In this document: positions 44,491-53,981 of the stretch, piece after piece
Numbering within the stretch: position 1 is the first letter of the stretch
How the letters are laid out: each line of letters begins with the position of its first letter
Assembly (NCBI GenBank): GCA_963720695.1
Contig: CAVRGG010000004.1
Location: forward strand, 868,001-932,000
Direction of reading: 5' to 3'
DNA from: UBA668 sp963720695
GTDB taxonomy: Bacteria > Actinomycetota > Acidimicrobiia > Acidimicrobiales > Ilumatobacteraceae
Length of the DNA: 64,000 bases
The notes under the pieces: generated by a model
What the model was told of the DNA's origin: nothing
Database searches by the model: none
The model's input: the letters and a program-made list of their open reading frames with translations, nothing else
Program-made: the position numbers and the translations under genes

Positions 44491-44519
44491 GAGAGCCCGG
44501 GGTCCGACCCCGGGCTCTC
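44491..44519 (+). terminator. 12-bp GC hairpin between binding-protein and ATPase genes
   Basis: A perfect 12-bp stem (44491-44502 with 44508-44519) and a 5-nt loop lie in the 98-base gap. No T-run follows. In importer operons such hairpins usually stabilise the upstream binding-protein mRNA or partly attenuate transcription, keeping the lipoprotein in excess over the membrane complex. Confidence 0.8.
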
Positions 44520-44553
44520 TGCTATAACGGGGCAGTATCCGAGAAGGGGGAGC

Positions 44554-46083
44554 ATGGCCACCGACACTCTGGCCGTCCAGCTGAGCGGGATCGAGAAGCG
44601 CTTCCCAGGCGTCATCGCGAACCACGACGTCGATCTCAACGTCCGCGCGGGCACCATCCACGCGATCGTCGGCGAGAACGGCGCCGGCAAGTCGACGCTC
44701 ATGAAGACGCTGTACGGCATGCACCAACCCGAAGCCGGCACCATCCACGTGTTCGGCGAGGAGCACGTCTTCAAGTCGCCGAGCGACGCGATCGCTGCGG
44801 GCATCGGCATGGTGCACCAGCACTTCATGCTCGCCGACAACCTGACCGTGCTGGAGAACATCGTGCTCGGCTCCGAGCCGTCGACACGAGGCATCATCAA
44901 GTACGGCGACGCCAGGTCCGCACTCGAACGCGTCATGGCCCAGTCGGGAACCCATGTCGATCTCGATGCGCCCGTCTCACAGCTCGGCGTCGGACAACGC
45001 CAGCGCGTCGAGATCCTGAAGGTGCTGTTCCGCGGCGCGAAGATCCTGATCCTCGACGAGCCCACTGCGGTGCTCGTGCCCCAGGAGGTCGACGAGCTGT
45101 TCGACAACCTCCATCGCCTCGTCGCCGAGGGCGCCACCATCATCTTCATCTCGCACAAGCTCGACGAAGTGCTCGCCGTCTCCGACGACATCACCGTGAT
45201 CCGTGCCGGGACCACCGTCGCCGAGGTCAAGCCGGATGCGGTCACTCGCTCCAACCTCGCCGAGCTGATGGTGGGCAGCGAGCTTCCGTCACCGCACGGT
45301 CGCACGAGCGATGTCGGCACCGAGGTCCGCCTGCGGGTGGACAGTCTCACGGTCGCCGGCATCGGCAAGAAGGACGTCCTCGAGCACGTCTCGTTCGAGG
45401 TCCACGAGGGAGAAGTGCTCGGGATCGCCGGCGTCGAGGGCAACGGACAGTTCGAGCTGTGCGAGACCATCATCGGACTCACCAAGCCGCTGGCCGGTTC
45501 GATCGTGATCGGCGGCGACGACGTGACCCACACCAGCCCTCACGAACGACTGATCGGGGGCCTGTCCTACATTCCCTTCGACCGCCACCGCGAGGGCCTG
45601 CTGCTCGATGCGCCGCTCTGGGAGAACACCCTCCTCGGGCGAGACGCCGACGGGGAGTTCCGCAAGGGCCCCTTCGTCGACACCACGGCCGCGAGATCCG
45701 ACAGCCGATCGATCATCGAGCAGTTCGACGTGCGCACACCGAGCGAGACCGTCCCGGCGTACGCGCTCTCGGGCGGCAACCAGCAGAAGCTGCTCGTCGG
45801 CCGAGAGCTCACCAGCCACCCCAAGGTGTTGCTGGCCGCCCATCCCACCCGCGGCGTCGACATCGGTGCGCAGGCCGCGATCTGGGAGAAGCTCCGTGCC
45901 GCCCGCGACGCCGGCCTCGCCGTGCTCCTCATCTCGGCCGACCTGGAGGAGCTCATCGGGCTCTCGGATCGGATCGTCGTGATGTTCGACGGACGCATCA
46001 ATGCCCGACTCACACCCGCCGAGGCGACGCCGGAACTCCTCGGTACCTACATGACCGGCGGCGTCCAGGAGGTCGTGTCGTGA
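44554..46083 (+). CDS. Nucleoside ABC transporter ATP-binding protein (duplicated, NupO/YufO-like)
   Basis: 509 residues with two ABC domains, as in sugar and nucleoside importers. The first half has Walker A GENGAGKST, signature LGVGQRQRVEI and Walker B ILILDEPT. The second has a degenerate Walker A (GVEGNGQ) and signature LSGGNQQKLLVGREL, with AAHPTRGVD in place of a normal Walker B. This asymmetry is usual for the family. ATG 44554 follows an AAGGGGGAGC ribosome site. The stop overlaps the permease GTG at 46080. Confidence 0.93.
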   Translation: MATDTLAVQLSGIEKRFPGVIANHDVDLNVRAGTIHAIVGENGAGKSTLMKTLYGMHQPEAGTIHVFGEEHVFKSPSDAIAAGIGMVHQHFMLADNLTVLENIVLGSEPSTRGIIKYGDARSALERVMAQSGTHVDLDAPVSQLGVGQRQRVEILKVLFRGAKILILDEPTAVLVPQEVDELFDNLHRLVAEGATIIFISHKLDEVLAVSDDITVIRAGTTVAEVKPDAVTRSNLAELMVGSELPSPHGRTSDVGTEVRLRVDSLTVAGIGKKDVLEHVSFEVHEGEVLGIAGVEGNGQFELCETIIGLTKPLAGSIVIGGDDVTHTSPHERLIGGLSYIPFDRHREGLLLDAPLWENTLLGRDADGEFRKGPFVDTTAARSDSRSIIEQFDVRTPSETVPAYALSGGNQQKLLVGRELTSHPKVLLAAHPTRGVDIGAQAAIWEKLRAARDAGLAVLLISADLEELIGLSDRIVVMFDGRINARLTPAEATPELLGTYMTGGVQEVVS

Positions 46084-47206
46084 GCCTGCCCGTCACGAAG
46101 TCACTCGCCGACGTCCCGGACCTCGACCGCGGCGCGGCCCCAAGCCGTGGATGGTCACGCTGACCAGTTCGATCGCCGCCGTCGCGCTCGCCCTGGTGAT
46201 CGCCGGTGTCATCCTGGCCATCACCGGGAAGAACCCGATCGACGCCTACACCAAGATCCTCGATGCCGGCCTGGAGAAGAACAAGCTGCTCGAGACCCTG
46301 CAGCGCGCCACGCCGTTCATGATCGCCGCGGTCGCGGTGGCCATCGGGTTCAAGATGAACCTGTTCAACATCGGCGTCGAAGGTCAGTTCCTGATAGGCA
46401 TGTTCTTCGCCGCCATCGCCGGCGCCTACGTGCACCTCCCGGCGGTGCTGCACGTGACGTTCTGCCTGGTGGTCGCCATGGCCGCCGGTGCCGCGTGGGC
46501 AGGGATCGCCGCCGTGCTCAAGGTCCGGCGCGGGGTCAACGAGGTGATCTCCACGATCATGCTCAACATGATCGCTCTCAGCGTCATCGACTGGATGTTC
46601 AACGAGAAGTTCCGTTACGAGGGCCCGTCGCTCGACGTGAAGACCAAGCCGCTCCCGCCGACGGCGTGGATGCCCGACATCGTGAAGAACCGGCTCAACT
46701 CGTTCATCATCATCGCTCTGCTCGTCGTGCTCGTCTTCTGGCTGGTGGTGTTCAAGAGTCGGTTCGGCTTCCGCCTTCGCGCGTCCGGCCTCAATGCCGT
46801 CGCGGCGCGAACGGCGGGCATCAGCTCGAACCGGATGATCATCATCGCCATGCTGATGTCGGGCGCCATCGCCGGCCTCGCCGGCATGCCGTCGCTGCTC
46901 GGCGACACCCACGCCTACGGACCGACGCGGCCCGACGGGTACGGCTTCCAGGGCATCGCCGTTGCCCTGCTCGGCCGCAACAGCCCGATGGGCATCATCG
47001 TCGCGGCGCTGCTGTTCGGCTTCCTCGACTCCGTGCAGGGTCCGTTGCAGCTCACCGGCATCCCGTCGTCGATCGTCCAGGTCATCAAGGCCATCATCCT
47101 CCTCACGGTGGTCATCGTGAACGAGGTCGTCGGCCGACGTGTGGCCAAACGCACCGCTGATCGAACGGCCGCCGCCCTCGCGATCCCGACGGCGGTGGCA
47201 GCATGA
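46080..47206 (+). CDS. Nucleoside ABC transporter permease (NupP-like), probable N-terminal frameshift
   Basis: Membrane permease with about nine to ten helices (for example FMIAAVAVAIGFKMNLFNIG, the family NxGxEGQ motif in IGVEGQFLIG, GFQGIAVALLGRNSP). GTG 46080 overlaps the ATPase stop and starts SLPVTKSLADVPDLDRGAA but hits a stop. Adding one C to the CCCC run at 46138-46141 joins it to PKPWMVTLTSSIAAV. Read literally, translation could start at ATG 46151, giving 351 residues and losing only a short cytoplasmic tail, so the transporter may work either way. Confidence 0.87.
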
Positions 47207-48513
47207 GCACCATCGACATGGCACCCGAGACGCCGGCGGCCCCCACCCCGTCCAAGCGCGAGGTCCTCCGCGGCTTGAGCAAGGGAACCCGGGCCTGGAT
47301 CATGGCCGGCACGTTGTTCATCCTGCTGTCGCTCACACGGGTCATCACCGACGGCGGTGACCTCACGTCGTCCCATACGGCGGGCACGACCCTACGAGTC
47401 ACGATCCCTCTCCTCCTCGCGGGCCTCGCCGGTCTCTGGGCCGAACGATGCGGCATCGTCAACATCGGCATCGAGGGCATGATGATCCTCGGCACCTGGT
47501 TCGGCGGCTGGGGCGCGTGGAAGTTCGGCCCGTGGGTCGGCCTGCTCCTCGCCATCCTCGCCGGCTCGTTGGGTGGCCTCCTGCACGCCTTCGCGGTCGT
47601 GAAGTTCAACGTCAACCACATCATCTCCGGCGTGGCGATCAACCTGCTCGCGTTCGGTGGCATGCGGTATCTCAGCGAACTCGTCTACACCAAGGACGTG
47701 AAGGGTGGCGGTATCAGCCAGTCGCCGCCGCAGAAGTCACCCATCCCACGTGTGAACGTTCCCTTCCTCGCCGGCGGAGAGATCTTCGGGTGGAAGAGCC
47801 CGGACATGCTCGGCTGGCTCGAACGACACGCGTGGTTCCTCATCGGCGACCTCGCCGGCATCGCCCGCGGGTTGGTCTACAACGTGTCGTGGGCGTCGAT
47901 CATCGCGCTGTGCCTGGTGCCGCTGACCGGATGGATCCTGTGGCGCACCAAGTTCGGGCTCCGAGTGCGGTCGTCGGGCGAGGCCCCTTCGGCTGCCGAG
48001 AGCCTCGGCGTCAAGGTCACGCCGCTCCGTTACTACGCGATGCTCATCAGCGGCGGCCTCGCCGGCTTCGGTGGCGGTTTCCTGGCCATCGTCTCGTCCA
48101 GCTACTACCGACAGGGGCAAACGGCGAACCGAGGCTTCATCGGCCTCGCCACCACGATCTTCGGCAACTGGCGACCCGTCGGCGTGCTCGGCGGCGCCAC
48201 CCTGTTCGGCTTCGCCGAGGCGCTGCAGCTGGTCGGTCCGAGCAGCCTTCCGAAGCTGTTCCTGTTCCTGTCGATGGTCGCCGGTCTGGCGGCGATCGCC
48301 TCCATGGTCGCTCATCGACTCGTCTCGGCCGCCAGCGGGCTCATCGCCGGCTTCTTGTTCTTCCTCGTCTACTGGGAGGTCAGCAAGGTGCCCGAGCCGC
48401 TCACCAAGGCCGCTCCGTACGTGCTCACCCTCATCGTGCTGGCCACCGCCAGCCAGCGTCTGCGGCCGCCGGCACACGCCGGGCTGCCGTACCGCAGCGG
48501 CGAGGATCACTGA
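47203..48513 (+). CDS. Nucleoside ABC transporter permease (NupQ-like)
   Basis: 436 residues with about ten helices. The permease motif IVNIGIEGMMILGTW and the EAA-like region GFIGLATTIFGNWRPVGVLGG (split as GFIGLATTIFGNW and RPVGVLGG) identify the BPD_transp_2 family. A long periplasmic insertion (residues ~165-205) is unusual in length. ATG 47203 overlaps the previous stop. It completes the importer. Confidence 0.92.
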   Translation: MSTIDMAPETPAAPTPSKREVLRGLSKGTRAWIMAGTLFILLSLTRVITDGGDLTSSHTAGTTLRVTIPLLLAGLAGLWAERCGIVNIGIEGMMILGTWFGGWGAWKFGPWVGLLLAILAGSLGGLLHAFAVVKFNVNHIISGVAINLLAFGGMRYLSELVYTKDVKGGGISQSPPQKSPIPRVNVPFLAGGEIFGWKSPDMLGWLERHAWFLIGDLAGIARGLVYNVSWASIIALCLVPLTGWILWRTKFGLRVRSSGEAPSAAESLGVKVTPLRYYAMLISGGLAGFGGGFLAIVSSSYYRQGQTANRGFIGLATTIFGNWRPVGVLGGATLFGFAEALQLVGPSSLPKLFLFLSMVAGLAAIASMVAHRLVSAASGLIAGFLFFLVYWEVSKVPEPLTKAAPYVLTLIVLATASQRLRPPAHAGLPYRSGEDH

Positions 48514-48516
48514 CGG

Positions 48517-48897
48517 TCAGGAGCTGAGCTCCGCCACCGCCTGCACTTCGATCCCGCCGCGCGGACGTTGGGTCAGCGTGACGCGCACGGTCTTGGGTGC
48601 TGCCGTCGTCATCACCTCGGTGGCGATCTCGGCGGCGAGCGCCTCCGCGAACACGGCCCGGTCGCGGAAGCCCCACAGGTAGAGCTTGAGACTCTTGCTC
48701 TCGATGCACCACTGGTCGGGCACGTACTCGATGACCACGTGGGAGAGGTCGGGCTGCTCGGTGACGGGGCACATGGAGGCGAGCTCGTCGTTGGTGAAAC
48801 GGACCGTGGTGACGTGCGCCGGCGCGGGAAACACCTCGACATGGTCGATCGCGTGGCGCACCGTGCTGCCCAGCACGGTCAATTCGGGGTGATCCAT
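48517..48897 (-). CDS. queF: QueF-like NADPH-dependent nitrile reductase (7-cyano-7-deazaguanine reductase)
   Basis: 126-residue single T-fold protein. The nucleophile Cys43 and Asp50 lie in SMCPVTEQPD, and the QueF signature ESKSLKLYLW follows at 66-75. QueF reduces preQ0 to preQ1 in queuosine synthesis. However, the family string FHE, which supplies the active-site His, reads FAE here. The enzyme may be divergent or have another function. No queC, queD, queE or tgt is nearby. It starts at ATG 48897, with TACCCT (minus, 48910-48905) seven bases upstream. It is convergent with the permease and divergent from the deaminase. Confidence 0.8.
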   Translation of the reverse strand: MDHPELTVLGSTVRHAIDHVEVFPAPAHVTTVRFTNDELASMCPVTEQPDLSHVVIEYVPDQWCIESKSLKLYLWGFRDRAVFAEALAAEIATEVMTTAAPKTVRVTLTQRPRGGIEVQAVAELSS

Positions 48898-48948
48898 GGC
48901 CGACAGGGTAGGGCACCTGCGTGCACGCGCCTACGCTGACCCGAACCC

Positions 48949-50007
48949 ATGAACATCCACTCTCTCCCCAAGGTCCTCCTCCACGACCATCTCGACGGCG
49001 GCCTCCGCCCGGCGACGGTGATCGAGCTCGCCGAGGAGTACGGCTACACCAACCTGCCCACCCACGACGTCGACGAGCTGGCGTCATGGTTCAACCGCGG
49101 AGCCAAGCGCAACGACCTCGTGCTGTACCTGGAGACGTTCGCCCACACGGTCGGCGTCATGCAGCATCGCGACGCCATCGAACGAGTCGCCTACGAGTGC
49201 GCGGTCGACCTCGCCGCCGACGGGGTCGTGTACGCCGAGGTGCGCATGGCGCCCGAGCTGTGCACGGAGCAGGGCCTCACGCTCGACGAAGTGGTCGAGT
49301 CGATCCTCGCCGGGTTCCGTCGTGGGTCGGAGGGTTCTCCGCTCACCATCTACCTGATCTGCTCGGCCATGCGCACCGCTGCTCGCAGCCTGGAGATCGC
49401 CGAGTTGGCGGTGCGCTGGCGCGATGCGGGATGCGTGGGGTTCGACATCGCCGGTGCCGAGGCCGGCTACCCGCCCACCCGCCACCTCGACGCGTTCCAG
49501 TTCGTGCAGCGGGAGAACTTCCACACCACCATCCACGCCGGCGAGGCGTTCGGGTTGCCGTCGATCTGGGAGGCCGTGCAGTTCTGCGGGGCCGAGCGCC
49601 TCGGCCACGGCGTCCGCATCGTCGACGACATCAGCGGACCGGAGGGCCAGGAGCAGCTCGGACGTCTCGCCGCCTTCGTGCGCGACCGCCGGATCCCGCT
49701 GGAGCTGTGCCCCACGAGCAACGTCGGTACGGGCGTGTGCGCGACCATCGCCGACCACCCGATCGGCATGTTGCGCCGCCTCCGCTTCCGGGTCACCCTC
49801 AACACCGACAACCGCCTGATGAGCGCCACCTCGATGAGTTACGAGATGGAACAGCTGCGCGACGCGTTCGGCTGGGGCCTCGACGACTTCGAATGGCTCA
49901 CGATCAACGCGATGAAGAGTGCGTTCGCCTCGTTCCCCGAGCGGCTCAAGATCATCAACGGCGTCATCAAGCCGAGCTACGCGATGGCCAGGGCCCACAC
50001 GCTCTGA
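48949..50007 (+). CDS. add: Adenosine deaminase
   Basis: 352 residues of the adenosine/AMP deaminase family. Zinc and catalytic motifs: LLHDHLDGGLRP (HxH), HAGEAFG (His and Glu), ERLGHGVRI (His) and LNTDNR (Asp). It converts adenosine to inosine. Its place after a nucleoside importer makes salvage of imported purine nucleosides the natural role. The variant NTDN instead of the common STDD is tolerated in bacterial homologues. TACGCT (48932-48937) may be the -10 element. Confidence 0.92.
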   Translation: MNIHSLPKVLLHDHLDGGLRPATVIELAEEYGYTNLPTHDVDELASWFNRGAKRNDLVLYLETFAHTVGVMQHRDAIERVAYECAVDLAADGVVYAEVRMAPELCTEQGLTLDEVVESILAGFRRGSEGSPLTIYLICSAMRTAARSLEIAELAVRWRDAGCVGFDIAGAEAGYPPTRHLDAFQFVQRENFHTTIHAGEAFGLPSIWEAVQFCGAERLGHGVRIVDDISGPEGQEQLGRLAAFVRDRRIPLELCPTSNVGTGVCATIADHPIGMLRRLRFRVTLNTDNRLMSATSMSYEMEQLRDAFGWGLDDFEWLTINAMKSAFASFPERLKIINGVIKPSYAMARAHTL

Positions 50008-50040
50008 CGAGCGACGTCACCGATCTGCCACACTCGCGGT

Positions 50041-50676
50041 ATGGCTGTTGCGCTCCACGTCGTCGACCACCCGCTGATCGCTGATTCCCTCACCCGGGTT
50101 CGTGCCACCGAGACCCCGAACGCCCTGTTCCGCCAGGAGCTCGAGCGCATCGGCACGCTCTTGATCGCCGAAGCGACGCGTGGCCTGCCCACCCACGCGG
50201 TGAAGGTGCAGACACCGCTCACCGAGACGCTGGGACGTCAGCTCACCGCGCAACCGATCGTGGTGCCGGTCCTGCGAGCCGGTCTCGGGTTCCTCCACGC
50301 GGCCCAGGAGCTGTTGCCCAACGCCGACGTCGGGTTCATCGGCGTCGCTCGCGACGAGAACACCCACATGCCCAAGCCGTACGTCAACAAGCTCCCGGAA
50401 AGCCTGGCGGGACGCCAGGTGATCGTCCTCGACCCGATGCTCGCGACCGGCGGCTCGCTGGCCCACACGTGCGAGTTGCTCGTCGAGCGCGGCGCGACGG
50501 GCACGATCATCGTCGTCTGCGTGCTGGCCGCCCCCGAAGGCATCGAACTGCTTCGCGGCGCAGGCATCGACATCGCCGTCTACACCGCCTCGCTCGACGA
50601 GCGATTGAACGACAGCGCGTTCATCGTCCCCGGTCTCGGCGACGCCGGAGATCGACAATTCGGATCTCCTGCCTGA
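50041..50676 (+). CDS. upp: Uracil phosphoribosyltransferase
   Basis: 211 residues, full length for the family. The PRPP loop DPMLATGGSL, the flexible-loop region VPVLRAGLGFLHA, the uracil-binding end DAGDRQFGS and the N-terminal VVDHPLIADSLTRVR are all present. It salvages uracil to UMP. It is 33 bases after adenosine deaminase and probably in the same operon. Confidence 0.96.
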   Translation: MAVALHVVDHPLIADSLTRVRATETPNALFRQELERIGTLLIAEATRGLPTHAVKVQTPLTETLGRQLTAQPIVVPVLRAGLGFLHAAQELLPNADVGFIGVARDENTHMPKPYVNKLPESLAGRQVIVLDPMLATGGSLAHTCELLVERGATGTIIVVCVLAAPEGIELLRGAGIDIAVYTASLDERLNDSAFIVPGLGDAGDRQFGSPA

Positions 50677-50715
50677 CCGCGACGGAGGAACGCATCGAGC
50701 GGCGTTGAGGAGAAC

Positions 50716-51204
50716 ATGAACGCAACCCGCCACCGACGGAACGAGAAGGAGACATTTCTCGCGTTCTACGACCAGACCTTCACCGAGGCGTATCGATACG
50801 CCGGTCGGCTCTGCGGCAGCGATCGAGCTGCTGCGGAGGATCTGGTCCAGGACGCATACATGTCGGTCCTTCGTCGGCTGAGAGCCGACCACGACCGTGA
50901 TCTGACCGTCGGCTACCTCATCACCACCATCCGCCATCGACACCTCGATCGAATTCGACACGACGCTCGCGAGGAGCGTCGGCTTCGACTCGTCGCGGTC
51001 AGTCCCGAACCCGAGCCGGCGACCATGCCGTCTCAGTTGGCCGCACTCCCCGAGCGCGACCGTACGGCGCTCGTCCTGCGCTACGTCGACGACCTCCCGG
51101 TCCCCGATGTGGCCAACGCGATGGGCCTCACCGTGCATGCAACCGAATCTCTCCTGGCGCGAGCCCGCGCCCGACTTCGTGGAAAGGAAGCCCAAGATGC
51201 CTGA
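50716..51204 (+). CDS. ECF-type RNA polymerase sigma factor
   Basis: 162 residues. Sigma region 2 (YDQTFTEAYRYAGRLCGS, AEDLVQDAYMSVLRRL) is followed by region 4 (LAALPERDRTALVLRYVDDL, VANAMGLTVHATESLLARARARL). It is linked by an 8-base overlap to a single-pass membrane protein, the usual sigma/anti-sigma arrangement. The -35 and -10 targets are unknown. ATG 50716 is preceded by a GGAGGAACG stretch about 20 bases upstream and TTGAGGAGAAC, a good ribosome site. Confidence 0.9.
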   Translation: MNATRHRRNEKETFLAFYDQTFTEAYRYAGRLCGSDRAAAEDLVQDAYMSVLRRLRADHDRDLTVGYLITTIRHRHLDRIRHDAREERRLRLVAVSPEPEPATMPSQLAALPERDRTALVLRYVDDLPVPDVANAMGLTVHATESLLARARARLRGKEAQDA

Positions 51205-52633
51205 GATCTGGATCGACGACCACACCGGCGACGAACTGACCGCGCGTCCCGGATTCCGTGAGAGCCTGCGCGCCGAACTGGCCAAGCAGGACACCAACCA
51301 GCACCACGCACCTTGGCGAGCAGTTGCCTGGAGCACCGCCGCGGCTGCCGTGCTCGTCACCGGCGCGGTGCTGCTGACCAGGGACGACCGCAACACCGTC
51401 GTCCCCGCCGGACCGACCACCACCACACCGCCGTCGACGACGACTCCGTCGACGACGGTGCCCGACACACAGCTGTTCGACCAGATCGTCGACATCACCT
51501 GGATCGTCGACAGCGCGGACGGAAGCCCGATCGCGCTGCCCTCGCTGCCGAGCTTCACGCTCACGGGCGATGGTCAGCTGACCGGGTTCGACGGATGCAA
51601 CACGTACGGGTTCGACACCACCGACAGCGGTGGCTGGACCCTGAACGGCGCCACCATCGCCCTCAGCCAGCAGATGGGGTCGACCGCTGTGCTCTGCCCG
51701 GGCATCGATGCGGTCATCCCCGTGGTCGACGGTGCGATGCTCGCCCTCGATCCGTCGGGGCAGGTGCTGACGATCGTCCAGCCGAGTGGAACCACCTACA
51801 CCGCCCACCCGGCCGGAAGTGAGCCGACGCTGCCGACCCCGGACCTCGTCGTCCCGGCCACCGGTGGCCCGGACCTGTCGCCGGAGGTCGTCGCCTCGCT
51901 CGACGTCACCACCGACGACAGGTACGTACGTGCCGCGCTGCTCCCCGACCGTTTCGTGGTGCTGCCCGTCGTGGGTGTCCACTTCGACGGGACGGTGATC
52001 TCGGTCGACCGCGAGGGCAACCGACTTCCCGACACCACGTTGGACGCAGCGCCGACCGATCTGGCCGGGATCGTCCTGGGCGGCTTCGACGGCACGCTGT
52101 ACGTCGAGACGTTCTCCGAGGTCGGGAACACCCAGACCACTCGGGCGTACCGTCTCGACGGGTCCGTGTGGCGGGAGGTCGACTCGTTCGTGGTCGAGGA
52201 CAACAACGACGGCATCTACTCGGTGACCGACGCCGGGCTGATGCTGGGCGACACGATGGTGATCGCCACGTCATCGACGGATCCTGCGGGTGATCGAGTG
52301 TTCGTGCCCACGTACGGCATCGAGACGTTCCAGATCGCTCGGGCACAGTCGCAGGGCGCCTCCACCACGTGGACCGTCAACCAGACGCTGGACCCGGACA
52401 ATCCGACGGCCATGCTGTCGCCGCAGGTCTATCGGTTCGGCGACGGTGTGCTGTTCACGAACAGCACCAGCAGCGCCGGCGGCGACTACGTGGGCATCCT
52501 CCGGCCCGGTGGTTCGAACCGTTTCGAGCGGCTCGCCGGTTGGACGCTCGCCGGCGTCGACGACACGACCGCCCTGGTCATCGATCGATCCGGGAACACG
52601 GTGCGCTTCGCCGTGATCACTGCCGCCCGGTAG
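51197..52633 (+). CDS. Single-pass membrane protein with META domain, putative anti-sigma partner
   Basis: 478 residues. A ~40-residue cytoplasmic N-terminus and one helix (AVAWSTAAAAVLVTGAVLLT) precede a Thr/Pro-rich linker and an extracytoplasmic part. Residues ~85-190 resemble a META/HslJ domain (ITWIVDSADGSPIALPS, FDGCNTYGFD, MGSTAVLCPG). The rest, to the C-terminus, is beta-rich and unrecognised. ATG 51197 overlaps the sigma gene. Its short N-terminus lacks the HxxxCxxC zinc anti-sigma motif, so the anti-sigma role is inferred only from position and topology. Confidence 0.75.
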   Translation: MPEIWIDDHTGDELTARPGFRESLRAELAKQDTNQHHAPWRAVAWSTAAAAVLVTGAVLLTRDDRNTVVPAGPTTTTPPSTTTPSTTVPDTQLFDQIVDITWIVDSADGSPIALPSLPSFTLTGDGQLTGFDGCNTYGFDTTDSGGWTLNGATIALSQQMGSTAVLCPGIDAVIPVVDGAMLALDPSGQVLTIVQPSGTTYTAHPAGSEPTLPTPDLVVPATGGPDLSPEVVASLDVTTDDRYVRAALLPDRFVVLPVVGVHFDGTVISVDREGNRLPDTTLDAAPTDLAGIVLGGFDGTLYVETFSEVGNTQTTRAYRLDGSVWREVDSFVVEDNNDGIYSVTDAGLMLGDTMVIATSSTDPAGDRVFVPTYGIETFQIARAQSQGASTTWTVNQTLDPDNPTAMLSPQVYRFGDGVLFTNSTSSAGGDYVGILRPGGSNRFERLAGWTLAGVDDTTALVIDRSGNTVRFAVITAAR

Positions 52634-52651
52634 GCGCAGAGCCACCCGAGT

Positions 52652-52681
52652 GCCGGGTCACCGCAACTGCGGTGGCCCGGC
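52652..52681 (+). terminator. Strong GC-rich hairpin terminator
   Basis: A 14-bp stem with one G-U pair (52652-52665 with 52668-52681) and a minimal 2-nt centre starts 18 bases after the stop of the META-domain gene. It lies between convergent genes and could serve both. No T-run follows. Confidence 0.7.
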
Positions 52682-52683
52682 AT

Positions 52684-52763
52684 CGTGTCGTTGAGGACTC
52701 GTGTCGTTGAGGACTCGTGTCGTGCAGGACCCGTGTCGTTGAGGACCCGTGTCGTTCAGGCGA
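52684..52763. repeat. 16-bp tandem repeat, five copies
   Basis: Unit CGTGTCGTTGAGGACT. Copies 1 and 2 are identical (52684-52699, 52700-52715). Copies 3-5 carry one to a few substitutions (52716-52731, 52732-52747, 52748-52763). The last copy covers the repaired stop of the SGNH esterase (52756-52758). The array lies between convergent genes. It is too short and lacks spacers for a CRISPR. Confidence 0.85.
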
Positions 52764-53962
52764 GCGTCATGTTGGGCTCGCCGTTGGCATTGAGCCCGGT
52801 GCCCCGCACGCACGTGCCACCGCGCGACGGCGCCGCCGTTGTACGCCTGGCGGACGCAGTTGCGGATGGCCTTCTCGCCCCACCAGTTCGGGTGGATGCT
52901 CTCCTGCACGTAGTACGGCCCGAAGATGGTGCTGACCGTGCGGATCTGGTCGATCCACTCGGTGGCGTCGCTGGCGCCGGCGACGGTCCAGTTGGCCTTG
53001 CCGGACTTCTCCATCAAGTTGACGGTGTTCTCGCACAGGCGACGACCGTTGAACGAGGCGGCGAGGTCCATCACCTTCACGTTGCCCGAACCGCCGGTGG
53101 CGGATGCCGCGTTCTTCACGGAGTTGTTGATCGTGACCAGCGCGGTGTTGTTGGCCCAGTTGGCGTCAGCGTTCCAAAAGCCACATCCGCCCGTGCTCTG
53201 CCGGGTGTAGCCGGATTCGGAGTAGCGGAAGCCGCTGCTCGTCGGCACCGGCGACGGGTAGGTCTGGACGACGATCGAGTACTGCGAGGCGGAGTAGCCG
53301 GCGTTGGCCATGGCCGTCTTGACGTTGTTGATCGCGCCCACGATCGCGTTCGTCTGGTTGGTGACGTTGGTGCTGGTGAAGTTGGCCTTCACCGACGAGT
53401 CGTCGTTGCAGTAGTTCTTCCACCACGACGGCGAGGTCAGGAAGTCGACGACACAGCTCTGCACGATGTCGGCGAAGTTGAAGTTGTTGCCGCCGATGGA
53501 CAGCTGGATCATCTTCACGTTGTGGGTCGCGGCGAAGTTCTGCAGCATGAGCGCCTGGCCCTGGTTGCCACCGGAGTTGTAGAAGTCGAGCCCCGGCTTG
53601 AAGTAGCCGTCGCTGCTCGTGAACGTGTTGGTCTTGGCGCCCGAGCAGGCCAAGTTGAGGCTGTTGACGCCACCGCCGATGTGGACCTCGGCCGCGGTGC
53701 TGCGATGGCAGCGGTTGATCGTCTCCGCGGTGTGTGTCGCGTTGTCGTAGTACGCGGCGGATCCGCCGGCGTCGACGCTCGACGAGCTCGAGTTGCTGTT
53801 CCCGGCCCATCGGCCGCCCTCGCCCGAGATGTAGGAGTCGCCGACGCTGACGACCCACGGACTTCCGACACCCGGCCCGTCTGCCTGAGCGGTCGAGACC
53901 CCGATCGTCGGTACGACGATGACGGTCGACAACAAGGCCAGAGCAATCCCCACTTTGCGCAT
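52756..53962 (-). CDS. Secreted SGNH-family esterase/lipase, frameshifted at the C-terminus
   Basis: About 400 residues with a signal peptide ending VSTAQA-D. SGNH block I is SVGDSYISGEGGRW, the Gly/Asn block SIGGNNFNFAD, and the catalytic His is in ESIHPNWWGEKAI. Cys residues and many Asn/Ser suggest a secreted, disulphide-bonded enzyme. Read literally, the frame runs to 52658 through the tandem repeat with an Arg/His tail. Removing one base near 52825 gives the natural ending RGGTCVRGTGLNANGEP and MTLA with a stop at 52756-52758. ATG 53962 is preceded by TAGTCT six bases upstream. Confidence 0.82.
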
Positions 53963-53981
53963 GGCGGGAGACTAGTCAGCG

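Noticed and set aside
52684..52763. Possible CRISPR array
   Set aside because: The units are 16 bp, directly adjacent with no unique spacers, and no cas gene is present.
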